NCBI RefSeq assembly: GCF_005877055.1 | Contig: NZ_CP039424.1 | Location: 744,001-808,000 of the forward strand | Length of the DNA stretch: 64,000 nucleotides | Direction of reading: 5' to 3' | From: Citricoccus sp. SGAir0253 | Lineage (GTDB): Bacteria > Actinomycetota > Actinomycetes > Actinomycetales > Micrococcaceae | Shown: positions 49,360-58,005 of the stretch, in pieces | Layout: every line of letters begins with the position of its first letter | Numbering within the stretch: the first letter of the stretch is position 1 | The notes under the pieces: generated by a model | Databases searched by the model: none | What the model was told of the DNA's origin: nothing | What the model saw: the letters and a program-made list of their open reading frames with translations, nothing else | Made by a program: the position numbers and the translations under genes

Positions 49360-50586
49360 TCAGCGCAGCGGGTCGAACGGGGCCAGCACCGGGTCCGTGC
49401 GGCCCGTGACGATCCGCTCGGCCAGCAGCTTGCCGGTGGCCGGGCCCAGCACGAAGCCCCACATGCCGTGGCCGCCGGCCACGAACACGCCGGGGGCGCG
49501 GGTGGCCCCCACGAGCGGCAGCCCGTCCGGGGTCACCGGCCGGGAGCCGACCCACTCGTCCCGGCGGTCCTCCAGGTCCACGCCGGCCAGCAGGTCCCGC
49601 GCCTGGCGCACGATCGCCTCGATCCGCCGCGGCTGCAGCGGCTCGTCCGGGCCGCGGAACTCCATGGTGCCGGCGATCCGGAACCGCCCGGCGTACGGGG
49701 TGCAGGCGATGCGCTGGTGCGGCAGGTACACGGGGTGCAGCGCCGGCTGTTCCGTGGCCACCGTGAAGGAGTAGCCGCGGCCGGCCTGGACGCGCACCCG
49801 CACGCCCGCGTCCCGCACCAGCCGGGGCAGCCAGGCGCCGGTGGCCACGACCACGGCGTCCCCGCCGAGCGACTCCCCGGTGGAGAGCACCACGCCGGGC
49901 CGGACGCCGCCGGTGGTCAGCGAGGTGACCTCGGCGCCGGTGCGCAGGGTCCCGCCGCGGGCCACCACGGCGTCGGCGAGGGCCTGGACGAAGGGCCCGG
50001 GCTCGAGGAACCGCTGGCCGTCCAGGCGGTAGACCACCTCCACCGCCTCGGAGAGCTGCGGGGCCAGCGCGCGGGGGTCCTCGACCCGCTCCAGCGGCGC
50101 CTCCTGGCCGTGGCGGACCACGCCGGCCACCTCCCGCAGGAAGCCGGTGGCGTGACGCTGCTCGGTGAAGCCGACCACGAACGGCCCCTCCCGCGTCCAC
50201 GAGTCCACGCCGGAGCCGGTCAGCTCGTCGAAGGCCTCCAGCGCGATCCGGTCGATCGGCGTCAGGGCCGCCATGGTCCGCTCCCAGGCCCGGGGCGTGG
50301 CGTGGGCCATGAACCGGGCGAAGAAGGACCACGTGGCCGGCGCCCAGCGGGCGGGCACGTGCAGGGCCGCGTCCGGGTCCAGCAGGGCGGTGGGGCCATA
50401 GGTCCACAGCCCGGGCTCGGCCAGCGGGATGGTCTTGCCGGGGGCGAGCCAGCCGGCGTTGCCCCACGAGGACCCGGCGGCCACGCCCTCCCGGTCCAGG
50501 ACGGTCACGTCCACCCCCCGCTCCTGCAGGTGCCAGGCGGTGCTCAGTCCCACGATGCCCGCGCCGATGACGAGGGCGCTCTCCAT
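49360..50586 (-). CDS. FAD-dependent oxidoreductase, D-amino acid dehydrogenase-like (DadA)
   Basis: The 408-residue protein begins with the FAD motif ALVIGAGIVGLSTAWHLQE and has SSWGNAGWLAPGKTIPLAEP, a stretch typical of DadA, DGQRFLEPGPFVQALADAV and the C-terminal GMWGFVLGPATGKLLAERI. It should oxidise D-amino acids or related amines. Start: ATG at 50586; an ATG three codons upstream is also in frame. It is convergent with menD and follows the menF terminator. Confidence 0.82.
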   Translation of the reverse strand: MESALVIGAGIVGLSTAWHLQERGVDVTVLDREGVAAGSSWGNAGWLAPGKTIPLAEPGLWTYGPTALLDPDAALHVPARWAPATWSFFARFMAHATPRAWERTMAALTPIDRIALEAFDELTGSGVDSWTREGPFVVGFTEQRHATGFLREVAGVVRHGQEAPLERVEDPRALAPQLSEAVEVVYRLDGQRFLEPGPFVQALADAVVARGGTLRTGAEVTSLTTGGVRPGVVLSTGESLGGDAVVVATGAWLPRLVRDAGVRVRVQAGRGYSFTVATEQPALHPVYLPHQRIACTPYAGRFRIAGTMEFRGPDEPLQPRRIEAIVRQARDLLAGVDLEDRRDEWVGSRPVTPDGLPLVGATRAPGVFVAGGHGMWGFVLGPATGKLLAERIVTGRTDPVLAPFDPLR

Positions 50587-50669
50587 GCGTTCCATACGGG
50601 CCAGCGTGACAGGTCTCACGTCCGTCCGGGGGGCGGGCCGCAGGACCTGCGGCAGGCTCCCACCTGGGC

Positions 50670-50702
50670 CGAAGCTCCTGCGGGCGGGCCGCAGGAGCTT
50701 CG
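50670..50702 (-). terminator. Terminator of menF
   Basis: A perfect 14-bp stem (50670-50683 with 50689-50702) and 5-base loop begins 10 bases past the menF stop codon and lies between menF and the DadA gene. Confidence 0.75.
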
Positions 50703-50711
50703 CCCGCCGGC

Positions 50712-52118
50712 TCAGTCGCACAGGCCGAGGGCCTGGAGCATGGGCCGCATCTTGGCGGTCGTCTCGGCCAGCTCGGCCGCCGGGTCCGAGGCGGCGACGA
50801 TCCCGCAGCCGGCGTACAGCCGGGCGGTGTGCGCGTCCTCGACGACGGCCCCGCGCAGGGCGATCCCGAACTCCCCGTTGCCGTTGCCGTCCAGCCAGCC
50901 CACCGGGCCGGCGAACAGCCCGCGGTCCATGCCGTGGTCCTCGGCCTCGAGCCGGTGGATGAGCGCTGCGGCGGTCTCGCGCGGGGTGCCGCACACGGCG
51001 GCGGTGGGGTGCAGCACCTCGGTCAGGGCCAGGGCGCCGGGGCCGGTGCGGCGGGCGCCGTCCGCGCCGACGAGCCGGGCCGTGACGTCCGTGGCGAGGT
51101 GCCACACGTTGGGCAGCTCGAGCACGAACGGCTCGTCCGGGGCCTCGAGCGCGGTGGTGAAGGGCTGCAGCCGCTCGGTCAGGGACTCGACGGCCAGGCG
51201 GTGCTCGAGGCGCTGCTTGGGGTCCTCGGACAGGTGCCGTCGGGCGTGGTCGGCGCCGTCGGCCCCGGCGGGGGCCCCGTCCCGGTCGAGGGTGCCGGCC
51301 AGCACGCGGGCCCGCGCCGTGTCCCCGTCCACCTTCACCAGCATCTCCGGGGTCGAGCCGACCAGCCCGCCCACCGCGTACGTCCAGCAGTCCCGGTACC
51401 GCCGGGAGAGCGTGCGCAGCACGCCGGGCACGTCCAGCGGGCCGGGGGTGCGGACCACGGCGTCCCGGGCCAGGACGAGCTTGCTCAGCGTCCCGGCCTC
51501 GATGTGGCCCACCCCGCGCACCACGGCCTCGCGGTACCCCTCCGGCGTGATCGCGCCGTCGGCGAGCACGGGGGTCCCGGGGGCGCCGGGACCGGCGGCG
51601 GCGCGGCGTCGCCGCGCCGCCGCGAGCAGCGTGGAGAGCCGGTCCTCGGCCTCCGCGACGGTCGGCCGCCAGCCGGCGGCCGCGCGCGCGGCGTACGCGG
51701 GGGCGTCTAGGTCCACCTGCCAGGACAGCCAGGACCGGCCCCGCGAGGAGCCGACGACCACCTCGGGGACCACGAGCACCGAGTCCACGGGGCTGTCGTC
51801 CGCGAAGGCGAAGGCGGCGAAGGCCAGGGGCGAGCGCCGGGGCGGGCCGTCGTCCGGGACGCTCGAGCGGGGGGTGTCCGCCGCCTCGGCCGCGGTGGCG
51901 GCCTTCCACCAGCGCCGGGCTGCGGCGAAGCGGTCCGGGCCGGTGGTGGTGAACCGGGCCGCCGTGCCCAGGCCCACGAGGCCGTCGCCGAACCGGATCC
52001 AGGCGCACTCGTCGCCGGTGGCCAGCAGGTCCGCCAAGGGCCCGCCGCCGGGCACGGGGCGGGCGAAGGTGATGGACGCCAGCCGCGGTGCGGGCGCCCC
52101 GGGGCCGGGGTTGCTCAT
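50712..52118 (-). CDS. menF: Isochorismate synthase
   Basis: MenF converts chorismate to isochorismate, the entry to menaquinone synthesis. The 468-residue protein shows LVLARDAVV, GGLVGSTPEMLVKVDGD, RVLAGTLDRDG, ELPNVWHLATDVTARL, LHPTAAVCGTPRETAAALI and GLFAGPVGWLDGNGNGEFGIALR, the chorismate-binding signatures. These are shared with salicylate and siderophore enzymes, but the location by menD and menJ favours menaquinone. TAGGCT lies 9 bases before the ATG at 52118. Confidence 0.92.
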   Translation of the reverse strand: MSNPGPGAPAPRLASITFARPVPGGGPLADLLATGDECAWIRFGDGLVGLGTAARFTTTGPDRFAAARRWWKAATAAEAADTPRSSVPDDGPPRRSPLAFAAFAFADDSPVDSVLVVPEVVVGSSRGRSWLSWQVDLDAPAYAARAAAGWRPTVAEAEDRLSTLLAAARRRRAAAGPGAPGTPVLADGAITPEGYREAVVRGVGHIEAGTLSKLVLARDAVVRTPGPLDVPGVLRTLSRRYRDCWTYAVGGLVGSTPEMLVKVDGDTARARVLAGTLDRDGAPAGADGADHARRHLSEDPKQRLEHRLAVESLTERLQPFTTALEAPDEPFVLELPNVWHLATDVTARLVGADGARRTGPGALALTEVLHPTAAVCGTPRETAAALIHRLEAEDHGMDRGLFAGPVGWLDGNGNGEFGIALRGAVVEDAHTARLYAGCGIVAASDPAAELAETTAKMRPMLQALGLCD

Positions 52119-52127
52119 GACCCGTCC

Positions 52128-52133
52128 AGCCTA
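52128..52133 (-). promoter_or_regulatory. -10 element of menF, near-leaderless
   Basis: TAGGCT on the minus strand is followed by 9 bases and the menF ATG, giving a leader of about three bases at most. Confidence 0.45.
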
Positions 52134-52239
52134 CCGGCCGGGGACCGGGCGCCCGTCCGGGCGGCTCGTCGCCGGGCGGTGTGCCGGCCTCGCCCGGCCG
52201 GGCCCGGCCGGGCCCGGGGGAGTCTGGGAGAATGAGGGG

Positions 52240-53586
52240 GTGGAAGCAACGAGAACGCGCACCCGCGTGCTGATCGCCGGCGGCGGGCCCGCGGGGGCCA
52301 CGGCCGCGTGGCACCTGGCCACCGCCGGGGTCGAGGTCACCGTGCTGGAGAAGACCGCCTACCCGCGCGAGAAGGTGTGCGGGGACGGACTGACCCCGCA
52401 GGCGGTGCGCGAGATGGACCTGATGGGCCTGGCCCACCGGCCCGAGGACGGCTGGCAGCACGTGCGCGGGCTGCGGCTGGTGGCCGAGGGACGCGCCGTG
52501 GAGGTCCCCTGGCCGACGACGGACACCTGGCCGGACTACGCGCTCGTGCGCACCCGGCAGGACTTCGACGAGCTGCTGGCCGCGCACGCCCGCGCCGCCG
52601 GGGCCCTCATCCTCGAGCGGCACGCCGTGACCTCGGTGCTGCGGGACGAGGCCGGCACCGTGACCGGGCTGCGCGCCGACCTGCTGGACGAGCGCGGGCG
52701 CCGGACCGGCCGGTCCCGGGAGTTCGCCGCGGACGTGGTGATCGCCGCGGACGGCAACTCCACCCGCACCGCGCTCTCGGCGGGCCTGTCCCGGCGCGAG
52801 GACCGGCCGATGGGCGTGGCCGTGCGGGCCTACTACGGCCTGCCCGAGGACTCGCCCCGGCGCCACGACGACTGGATGGAGTCCTGGCTGCAGCTGCCGG
52901 ACGCCCAGGGCCGGCCGCTGCCCGGCTACGGCTGGCTGTTCCCGCTCGGGGACGGCACCGTCAACGTGGGCCTGGGCATCCTGGACACGTCCCCGCAGTT
53001 CGGCCGGCTGGACTACCGCTCGATCCTGAGGGACTGGTCCGGGGCGCTCACGGACAGCTGGGGCCTGTCCGAGGACACCCGCACCTCCCGCATCCTCGGC
53101 GCCGCGCTGCCGATGGGCTTCAACCGCACCCCGCAGCACGTGCCCGGGATGCTGCTCGTGGGGGACGCCGCCGGCATGGTGTCCCCGTTCAACGGCGAGG
53201 GCATCTCCTTCGCCATGGAGGCGGCCCGGCTGGCCGCGGACGTCACCGCGACGGCCCTGGCGCGCCCGACGGCGGCCGGCCGCGAGGCCGAGCTGGCCCG
53301 GTACCCGCGGCTCACCCAGCAGGCCTGGGGCGGGCACTTCGCGCTCGGCACCCACTTCGCGCGGCTGATCGGCCACCCCGCGGTGCTGCGCGCCGCACTC
53401 GCCACGGGGATGCGCACCGGCCCGCTGCTGCGCCGGGTGGTGCAGGTCATGGGCAACCTCGTGGACCGGGACGGGGGCACGGCGGTGGACCGCGCGGTGC
53501 GCCTGCTGGAGTCCGCCGTGCCCGCCGCCACCACGATGGACCCGATGCCGGTGCCCGGCGCGCCATTGGTTAGTCTGGACCGGTGA
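52240..53586 (+). CDS. menJ: Menaquinone reductase / geranylgeranyl reductase family (MenJ-like)
   Basis: The 448-residue flavoprotein reduces an isoprene double bond of menaquinone. It has FAD motif VLIAGGGPAGATAAWHL, the family signature YPREKVCGDGLTPQAVREMD, VVIAADGNSTRTAL and MLLVGDAAGMVSPFNGEGIS. Its gene partner, the prenyl diphosphate synthase, follows directly as in Mycobacterium (Rv0561c-Rv0562), which supports a MenJ role and partly saturated menaquinones such as MK(H2). Start: GTG at 52240, 6 bases after GAGAAT. Confidence 0.88.
   Translation: MEATRTRTRVLIAGGGPAGATAAWHLATAGVEVTVLEKTAYPREKVCGDGLTPQAVREMDLMGLAHRPEDGWQHVRGLRLVAEGRAVEVPWPTTDTWPDYALVRTRQDFDELLAAHARAAGALILERHAVTSVLRDEAGTVTGLRADLLDERGRRTGRSREFAADVVIAADGNSTRTALSAGLSRREDRPMGVAVRAYYGLPEDSPRRHDDWMESWLQLPDAQGRPLPGYGWLFPLGDGTVNVGLGILDTSPQFGRLDYRSILRDWSGALTDSWGLSEDTRTSRILGAALPMGFNRTPQHVPGMLLVGDAAGMVSPFNGEGISFAMEAARLAADVTATALARPTAAGREAELARYPRLTQQAWGGHFALGTHFARLIGHPAVLRAALATGMRTGPLLRRVVQVMGNLVDRDGGTAVDRAVRLLESAVPAATTMDPMPVPGAPLVSLDR
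53571..53576 (+). promoter_or_regulatory. Internal leaderless promoter -10 element of the polyprenyl synthase
   Basis: TAGTCT, within the menJ 3' end, is followed by 6 bases and the GTG at 53583. The gene could be expressed alone as well as with menJ. Confidence 0.5.
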
Positions 53587-54653
53587 CCTCACCTGAATCC
53601 GACGTGTCCCGGGGCCTGACCGAGCTGCCGGCCGGCTTCGAGCGGCTCGCCGAGCACGGCGCGCTGCTGGACGCCGTCACGGCCGCCCTGGAGCAGGTGG
53701 AGCAGGAGCTCGCCGAGACCGTGGCCAACACGGACCGGCTGGCCGACGACACGAGCCGCCACCTGCTCGAGGCCGGCGGCAAGCGGATCCGCCCGCTGCT
53801 GACCGTCCTGTCCTCCCTGCTCGGCCAGCCCGGCGTGGGCACGGGGCAGGTCGGCGAGGTGCCGGCCGCGGTGCGCTCGGCCGCCGTCGTGATGGAACTG
53901 ACGCACCTGGCCACCCTGTACCACGACGACGTCATGGACGAGGCGCCCGTGCGCCGCGGCGCCCCCGCCGCGCACGAGGTGTGGGGCAACTCCGTGGCGA
54001 TCCTCGCCGGGGACCTGATCTTCGCCCGCGCCTCGTTGCTGATGTCCTCGCTCGGCCCGGAGGCCGTGGCCATCCAGGCCCGCACCTTCGAGCGCCTCGT
54101 GATGGGCCAGCTGTGGGAGACCGTGGGTCCGCAGGAGGGGGAGGACGCCCTCGAGCACTACCTGCGGGTCGTCTCCGGCAAGACCGGCTCGCTCATCGCC
54201 GCCGCCGGCCGGCTCGGCGCCCTGTTCGGCGGGGCGGACGAGACCACCGTGGAGGTCCTGGCGGACTACGGCGAGAAGGTCGGCCTGGCCTTCCAGCTCG
54301 CCGACGACGTCATCGACCTCACGAGCGCCTCCGCCACCTCCGGCAAGGTGCCGGGCACCGACCTCAAGGAGCGCGTGCCCACCCTGCCGGTGCTGCTGCT
54401 GCGCCAGGCCGCCGCCGCCGGGGACGAGGCCGCCCGCCGGGCCGTGGAGCTCGTGGACGGCCCCCTGGACACCGAGGCGCAGCTGGCGGCCGCCGTCGCC
54501 GCCGTGGCCGCGCACCCCGCGATCGACGAGGCGTGGGCCATCACCCGGGGCTGGTCGGACGACGCGGTGGCCGCCCTGGCCCCGCTGCCGCCCTCGCCCG
54601 TGAAGGACGCCCTCGTGGCGTTCGCCGGGTACGTGGTCTCGCGCGACGCCTGA
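53583..54653 (+). CDS. Polyprenyl diphosphate synthase for menaquinone side chain
   Basis: The 356-residue trans-prenyltransferase makes the long isoprenoid diphosphate used by MenA. The first Asp-rich motif is LYHDDVMDEAPVRRG and the second FQLADDVIDLTS; GGKRIRPLL lies before the first. Small residues before the first motif (ATLY) fit a long-chain product; the exact length is unknown. The GTG overlaps the menJ stop by 4 bases and has its own -10 element. Confidence 0.92.
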   Translation: MTSPESDVSRGLTELPAGFERLAEHGALLDAVTAALEQVEQELAETVANTDRLADDTSRHLLEAGGKRIRPLLTVLSSLLGQPGVGTGQVGEVPAAVRSAAVVMELTHLATLYHDDVMDEAPVRRGAPAAHEVWGNSVAILAGDLIFARASLLMSSLGPEAVAIQARTFERLVMGQLWETVGPQEGEDALEHYLRVVSGKTGSLIAAAGRLGALFGGADETTVEVLADYGEKVGLAFQLADDVIDLTSASATSGKVPGTDLKERVPTLPVLLLRQAAAAGDEAARRAVELVDGPLDTEAQLAAAVAAVAAHPAIDEAWAITRGWSDDAVAALAPLPPSPVKDALVAFAGYVVSRDA

Positions 54654-54660
54654 GGCGCGC

Positions 54661-55146
54661 TCAGTCGATCCGGGTGGGGCCGGCGTCGAGCACGGCGGCC
54701 AGCTCGCGGGCCTTCACGGCCCGCACCGCCGGCTCCACCGCGTGGCGCATCTGCCGGTAGAGCATGTCGTCGTTCCACCGCGGGAACACGTGCAGGTGGT
54801 AGTGCCACACGTGCTGGTTCCCGGCCGGCTCGTTGTGCTGGCGGGTGGAGATCCCCTCGGGCGCCCACGCCCGCTTCATGGCCAGCGCCACCTGGCGGGC
54901 CATCAGCCCGATGCGCTGCAGCACGCGGTCCGGCAGCTCGTAGAGCGTCTCGTAGTGCCGGGCCGGGGAGATCATGGCGTGGCCCTCGTAGGGGCCGAAG
55001 CCGTCCACGGCGATGAACACCACGAGGTCCTCGTCCCGGTAGACGAGGTCCGTCAGCTCACAGCGGTTGCCCGGGTCGGAGACGTCACCGGCCACCAGCC
55101 CGCAGAACGGGCACACGTACCCGGCGGGGGCGTGGCTGCGGATCAC
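54661..55146 (-). CDS. HIT-family protein (galactose-1-phosphate uridylyltransferase/diadenosine hydrolase-like)
   Basis: The 161-residue protein has the nucleotide-binding histidine triad in QHVWHYHLHVFPRWND (H-x-H-x-H), and an N-terminal zinc-type CPFCGLVAGD with a second Cys. HIT proteins hydrolyse AMP-linked or diadenosine nucleotides. The GTG start at 55146 overlaps the stop of the SUKH gene upstream (GTGA). It converges with the polyprenyl synthase gene, 7 bases apart. Confidence 0.88.
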   Translation of the reverse strand: MIRSHAPAGYVCPFCGLVAGDVSDPGNRCELTDLVYRDEDLVVFIAVDGFGPYEGHAMISPARHYETLYELPDRVLQRIGLMARQVALAMKRAWAPEGISTRQHNEPAGNQHVWHYHLHVFPRWNDDMLYRQMRHAVEPAVRAVKARELAAVLDAGPTRID

Positions 55147-55613
55147 TCGTCCCCGCCCTCCTCCTCGAAGGTCCACTCGAGCAGGTCCTGCGTGAACTCG
55201 CTGAACGTGCCGCCCTCGCACGTCCACTCCCCGTGCTCCTCGTCCGCGCCCGTGCTGCGGCGCCACACGAGCGGGTCCGGCAGGGCGGCGTCGGCCACGG
55301 GCAGCCCCCACACGGCCTGCTCCTCGGCGTCCTCGAGGAACATCAGGTAGCCGTCGCGCACGTCCAGCTCGTCCGCGTCCCAGAAGAAATGCTCCGTCTC
55401 CAGCAGGTCCGGGCAGTTGCCCAGCGCGCGGTGGAACTCGTACAGGGCCAACGGCACCGGCGCGGTGCCGCCGTTCGCCTGCGCGGCCGGGGACGCCGCC
55501 AGCAGGGCGTCGAGCTCGCCGGGCTCGAGGCCGTCCTCGGGCACCCACGGGGTGTCCAGGTGGGTGGGGACCAGGTTCTGGAACAGGGACAGGAACACGG
55601 GCTCGGCAGGCAT
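55143..55613 (-). CDS. SMI1/KNR4 (SUKH) family acidic protein
   Basis: The 156-residue, very acidic protein has the SUKH pattern of a short helical start (LPFF-type turn replaced by ALYEFHRALGN), FWDADELDVRDGYLMFLEDAEEQAVWGL and DPLVWRRS, ending with WTFEEEGGDE. It is coupled to the HIT gene. The mRNA is predicted to be leaderless (TAGACT, 6 bases, ATG). Confidence 0.7.
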   Translation of the reverse strand: MPAEPVFLSLFQNLVPTHLDTPWVPEDGLEPGELDALLAASPAAQANGGTAPVPLALYEFHRALGNCPDLLETEHFFWDADELDVRDGYLMFLEDAEEQAVWGLPVADAALPDPLVWRRSTGADEEHGEWTCEGGTFSEFTQDLLEWTFEEEGGDE

Positions 55614-55649
55614 GGTCCCAGTCTAGGGTCCGCCACTACGCTCCCGGCC
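55614..55649. promoter_or_regulatory. Second compact divergent leaderless promoter pair
   Basis: TAGACT (minus, 55625-55620) lies 6 bases before the ATG at 55613, and TACGCT (plus, 55637-55642) lies 7 bases before the ATG at 55650. The elements are 11 bases apart and the gap is 36 bases, the same as at 16282-16317. Confidence 0.6.
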
Positions 55650-57101
55650 ATGGACCAGCGCACGGACCCGCCGGACCCGCCGGACCCGCCGGAGCGGGCG
55701 GAGCAGCCGGAGCAGCCCTCGGCCCCCGTCTTCCGCCTCGAGCAGCGCCGGGCGATGCGCACGGCGGTCCCGGGCCCGCGGTCCGCGGCGCTGGCCGCGC
55801 GCCGCTCGGCCGCCGTGGCGGACGGGGTGTCCTCGGTGCACCCCTTCTTCGCCGCGGACGCCGACGGCGGGATCCTGCTGGACGTGGACGGCAACGCGTT
55901 CGTGGACCTCGGCAGCGGGATCGCGGTGACGGCGGTGGGCGCCTCCCACCCGGACGTGGTGGCCGCCGTGGCCGGGCAGGCGGGGCGCTTCACCCACACG
56001 TGCGCCATGGTCAGTCCCTACGAGGGCTACGTGCGGGTGTGCGAGGAGCTCGCGGTGCGCACCCCCGGGCGGTTCGCCAAGCGGGCGGCGCTGTTCACCT
56101 CCGGGGCGGAGGCCGTGGAGAACGCCGTGAAGGTGGCCCGGGTGGCCACCGGCCGGTCCGCCGTCGTGGCCCTGGAGCACGCCTTCCACGGCCGGACCAA
56201 CCTCACGCTGGCCCTGACCGGCCGGGCCGCCCCGTACAAGGCCTCCGGCGGGCGGTCCTTCGGCCCGTTCGCCTCCGAGGTGTACCGCGTGCCCGGCAGC
56301 TACCCCTACCGCGAGCAGGCGCCGGGGCTGACGGGGGAGCAGGCCGCCGAGCGGGCCATCCGGCTGGTGGAGGAGCAGGTCGGCGCGCAGGCGGTGGCCG
56401 CGGTGGTGGTGGAGCCGGTCCTCGGCGAGGGCGGGGTGATCGTGCCCGCGCCCGGGTTCCTGCCGGCGCTCGCCCGCTGGGCGCGCGCGGCCGGCATCGT
56501 GCTGGTCGCGGACGAGGTCCAGACCGGGCTGTGCCGCACGGGGGACTGGTTCGCCGCCGAGCACGAGGGGATCGAGCCGGACCTCGTGGCCGTGGGCAAG
56601 GGGCTGGCCGGCGGCCTGCCGCTGTCCGCCGTGGTGGGCCGGGCGGAGCTGATGGACGCGATCGACCCGGGTGGGCTTGGCGGGACCTTCGGGGGCAATC
56701 CCGTGGCGTGCGCGGCGGCGCTGGCCACCCTGGCCGCGATGGACCGCCACGGCCTGTGCGCCCGGGCCCGGCGGATCGAGGAGCTCGCGCTGCCGCGGCT
56801 GCGGGCGCTGGCCGCACGCACCGGGGCGGTCGGGGAGGTGCGCGGGCGCGGGGCCATGCTGGGGATGGAGTTCGTGGTGCCCGACGGCGGCCGCGCCCCG
56901 GACGCGCGGATCGTCCGGCAGGTGCTGGCCGGGTGCCGGGACGAGGGCGTGGCGCTGCTGTCCTGCGGCACGCACGGCAACGTGCTGCGCCTGGTGCCGC
57001 CGCTCGTGATCGGCGAGGAGCTGCTGTCCGACGCGCTGGACGTGCTGGAGGCGGTGGTCAGCGCGGCTGCCGGCGGGCCACCCGCAGCGAGTCCACGCTG
57101 A
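55650..57101 (+). CDS. gabT: Class III pyridoxal-phosphate aminotransferase (GabT-like)
   Basis: The 483-residue enzyme has the PLP site in ADEVQTGLCRTGDWFAAEHE with the catalytic lysine in DLVAVGKGLAGGLPLSAVVG, TSGAEAVENAVKVARVATG for phosphate and EHAFHGRTNLTLALTG. These match 4-aminobutyrate aminotransferases, though other omega-amino acids are possible. The N-terminus has a repeated DPPDPP stretch. It overlaps the convergent RarD-like gene by 44 bases. Confidence 0.87.
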   Translation: MDQRTDPPDPPDPPERAEQPEQPSAPVFRLEQRRAMRTAVPGPRSAALAARRSAAVADGVSSVHPFFAADADGGILLDVDGNAFVDLGSGIAVTAVGASHPDVVAAVAGQAGRFTHTCAMVSPYEGYVRVCEELAVRTPGRFAKRAALFTSGAEAVENAVKVARVATGRSAVVALEHAFHGRTNLTLALTGRAAPYKASGGRSFGPFASEVYRVPGSYPYREQAPGLTGEQAAERAIRLVEEQVGAQAVAAVVVEPVLGEGGVIVPAPGFLPALARWARAAGIVLVADEVQTGLCRTGDWFAAEHEGIEPDLVAVGKGLAGGLPLSAVVGRAELMDAIDPGGLGGTFGGNPVACAAALATLAAMDRHGLCARARRIEELALPRLRALAARTGAVGEVRGRGAMLGMEFVVPDGGRAPDARIVRQVLAGCRDEGVALLSCGTHGNVLRLVPPLVIGEELLSDALDVLEAVVSAAAGGPPAASPR

Positions 57102-58005
57102 GCACGGCCAGCGCGCACCAGATGAGGACGAACCCGGCCCAGCGCCCGGGGGTCATGTGCTCGCCGAACACGAGCAGCCCCACGAGGAACTGGATCACCG
57201 GGGTCAGGTACTGCAGCATGCCCACCACGGTGAGCGGCAGGCGGCCGGCCGCGGCGCCGAACAGGATCAGCGGAGCGGCGGTCACGGGACCGGACAGCGC
57301 GAGCACCCAGAAGTGCCCGGGCCCCCCGGTCACGAGGGTCAGCTGCGCCGTGGCCGCGAGCCACCACGTGCCGGCCACCAGGGCCGGCAGCAGGACGATC
57401 GTCTCCGCGGTGAGCGAGGCCACCGGGTTGACGGGCCCCAGCCGGTTCTTGGCGATCCCGTAGCTGCCGAAGCTCAGGGCCAGCCCCAGCCCGATCCACG
57501 GCACGGCGCCGTGGCCCACGGCCAGGACCAGGACCGCGACCACCGAGATCCCCACGGCCGCCCACTGGGCCGGCCGCAGCCGCTCCCCGAGCAGGAAGAC
57601 CCCGGCCAGCACGGCCACGAGCGGGTTGATGAAGTACCCCAGCGCCGCCTCGATCGTCTGCCCGGAGACCACGGCGTAGGTGTAGATCGCCCAGTTCGCG
57701 CCGATCAGCACCGCGGCCAGGGCCGTGGCACCCAGCCGGCGGGGACGGCCCACCAGGGCGCCGACGTCGCGCCAGCGGCGCGTCGCCGCCAGCAGCACGG
57801 CGCAGGTGACCAGGGTGAAGCCGATGCGCACCACCACGACCTCCACGGCGGAGGCCGGGGCCGTGGCCGCCACGTACAGCGGCAGCCCGCCCCACAGCAG
57901 GTAGGCACCGGCCCCGGCGGCGAGCCCGCCGGGCGTGACGGGGCGGGCCGGCGGGGCGGGGCGGTTCGCGGGGCGGGCCCCGCGGTGGTCGAGGGCGCGG
58001 CTCAC
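57058..58005 (-). CDS. rarD: EamA family transporter, RarD-like
   Basis: The 315-residue membrane protein has ten hydrophobic segments with AYLLWGGLPLYVAATAPASA, SFGSYGIAKNRLGPVNPVAS and VGMLQYLTPVIQFLVGLLVF, typical of the RarD group of DMT transporters. Its role is not established. The GTG at 58005 overlaps the eccC stop, so it is probably read with the T7SS genes. Confidence 0.86.
   Translation of the reverse strand: MSRALDHRGARPANRPAPPARPVTPGGLAAGAGAYLLWGGLPLYVAATAPASAVEVVVVRIGFTLVTCAVLLAATRRWRDVGALVGRPRRLGATALAAVLIGANWAIYTYAVVSGQTIEAALGYFINPLVAVLAGVFLLGERLRPAQWAAVGISVVAVLVLAVGHGAVPWIGLGLALSFGSYGIAKNRLGPVNPVASLTAETIVLLPALVAGTWWLAATAQLTLVTGGPGHFWVLALSGPVTAAPLILFGAAAGRLPLTVVGMLQYLTPVIQFLVGLLVFGEHMTPGRWAGFVLIWCALAVLSVDSLRVARRQPR

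Noticed and set aside
49468-52200. Plus-strand frame running opposite DadA and menF into menJ
   Set aside because: It only becomes a real protein from the menJ start at 52240; the earlier part is antisense.
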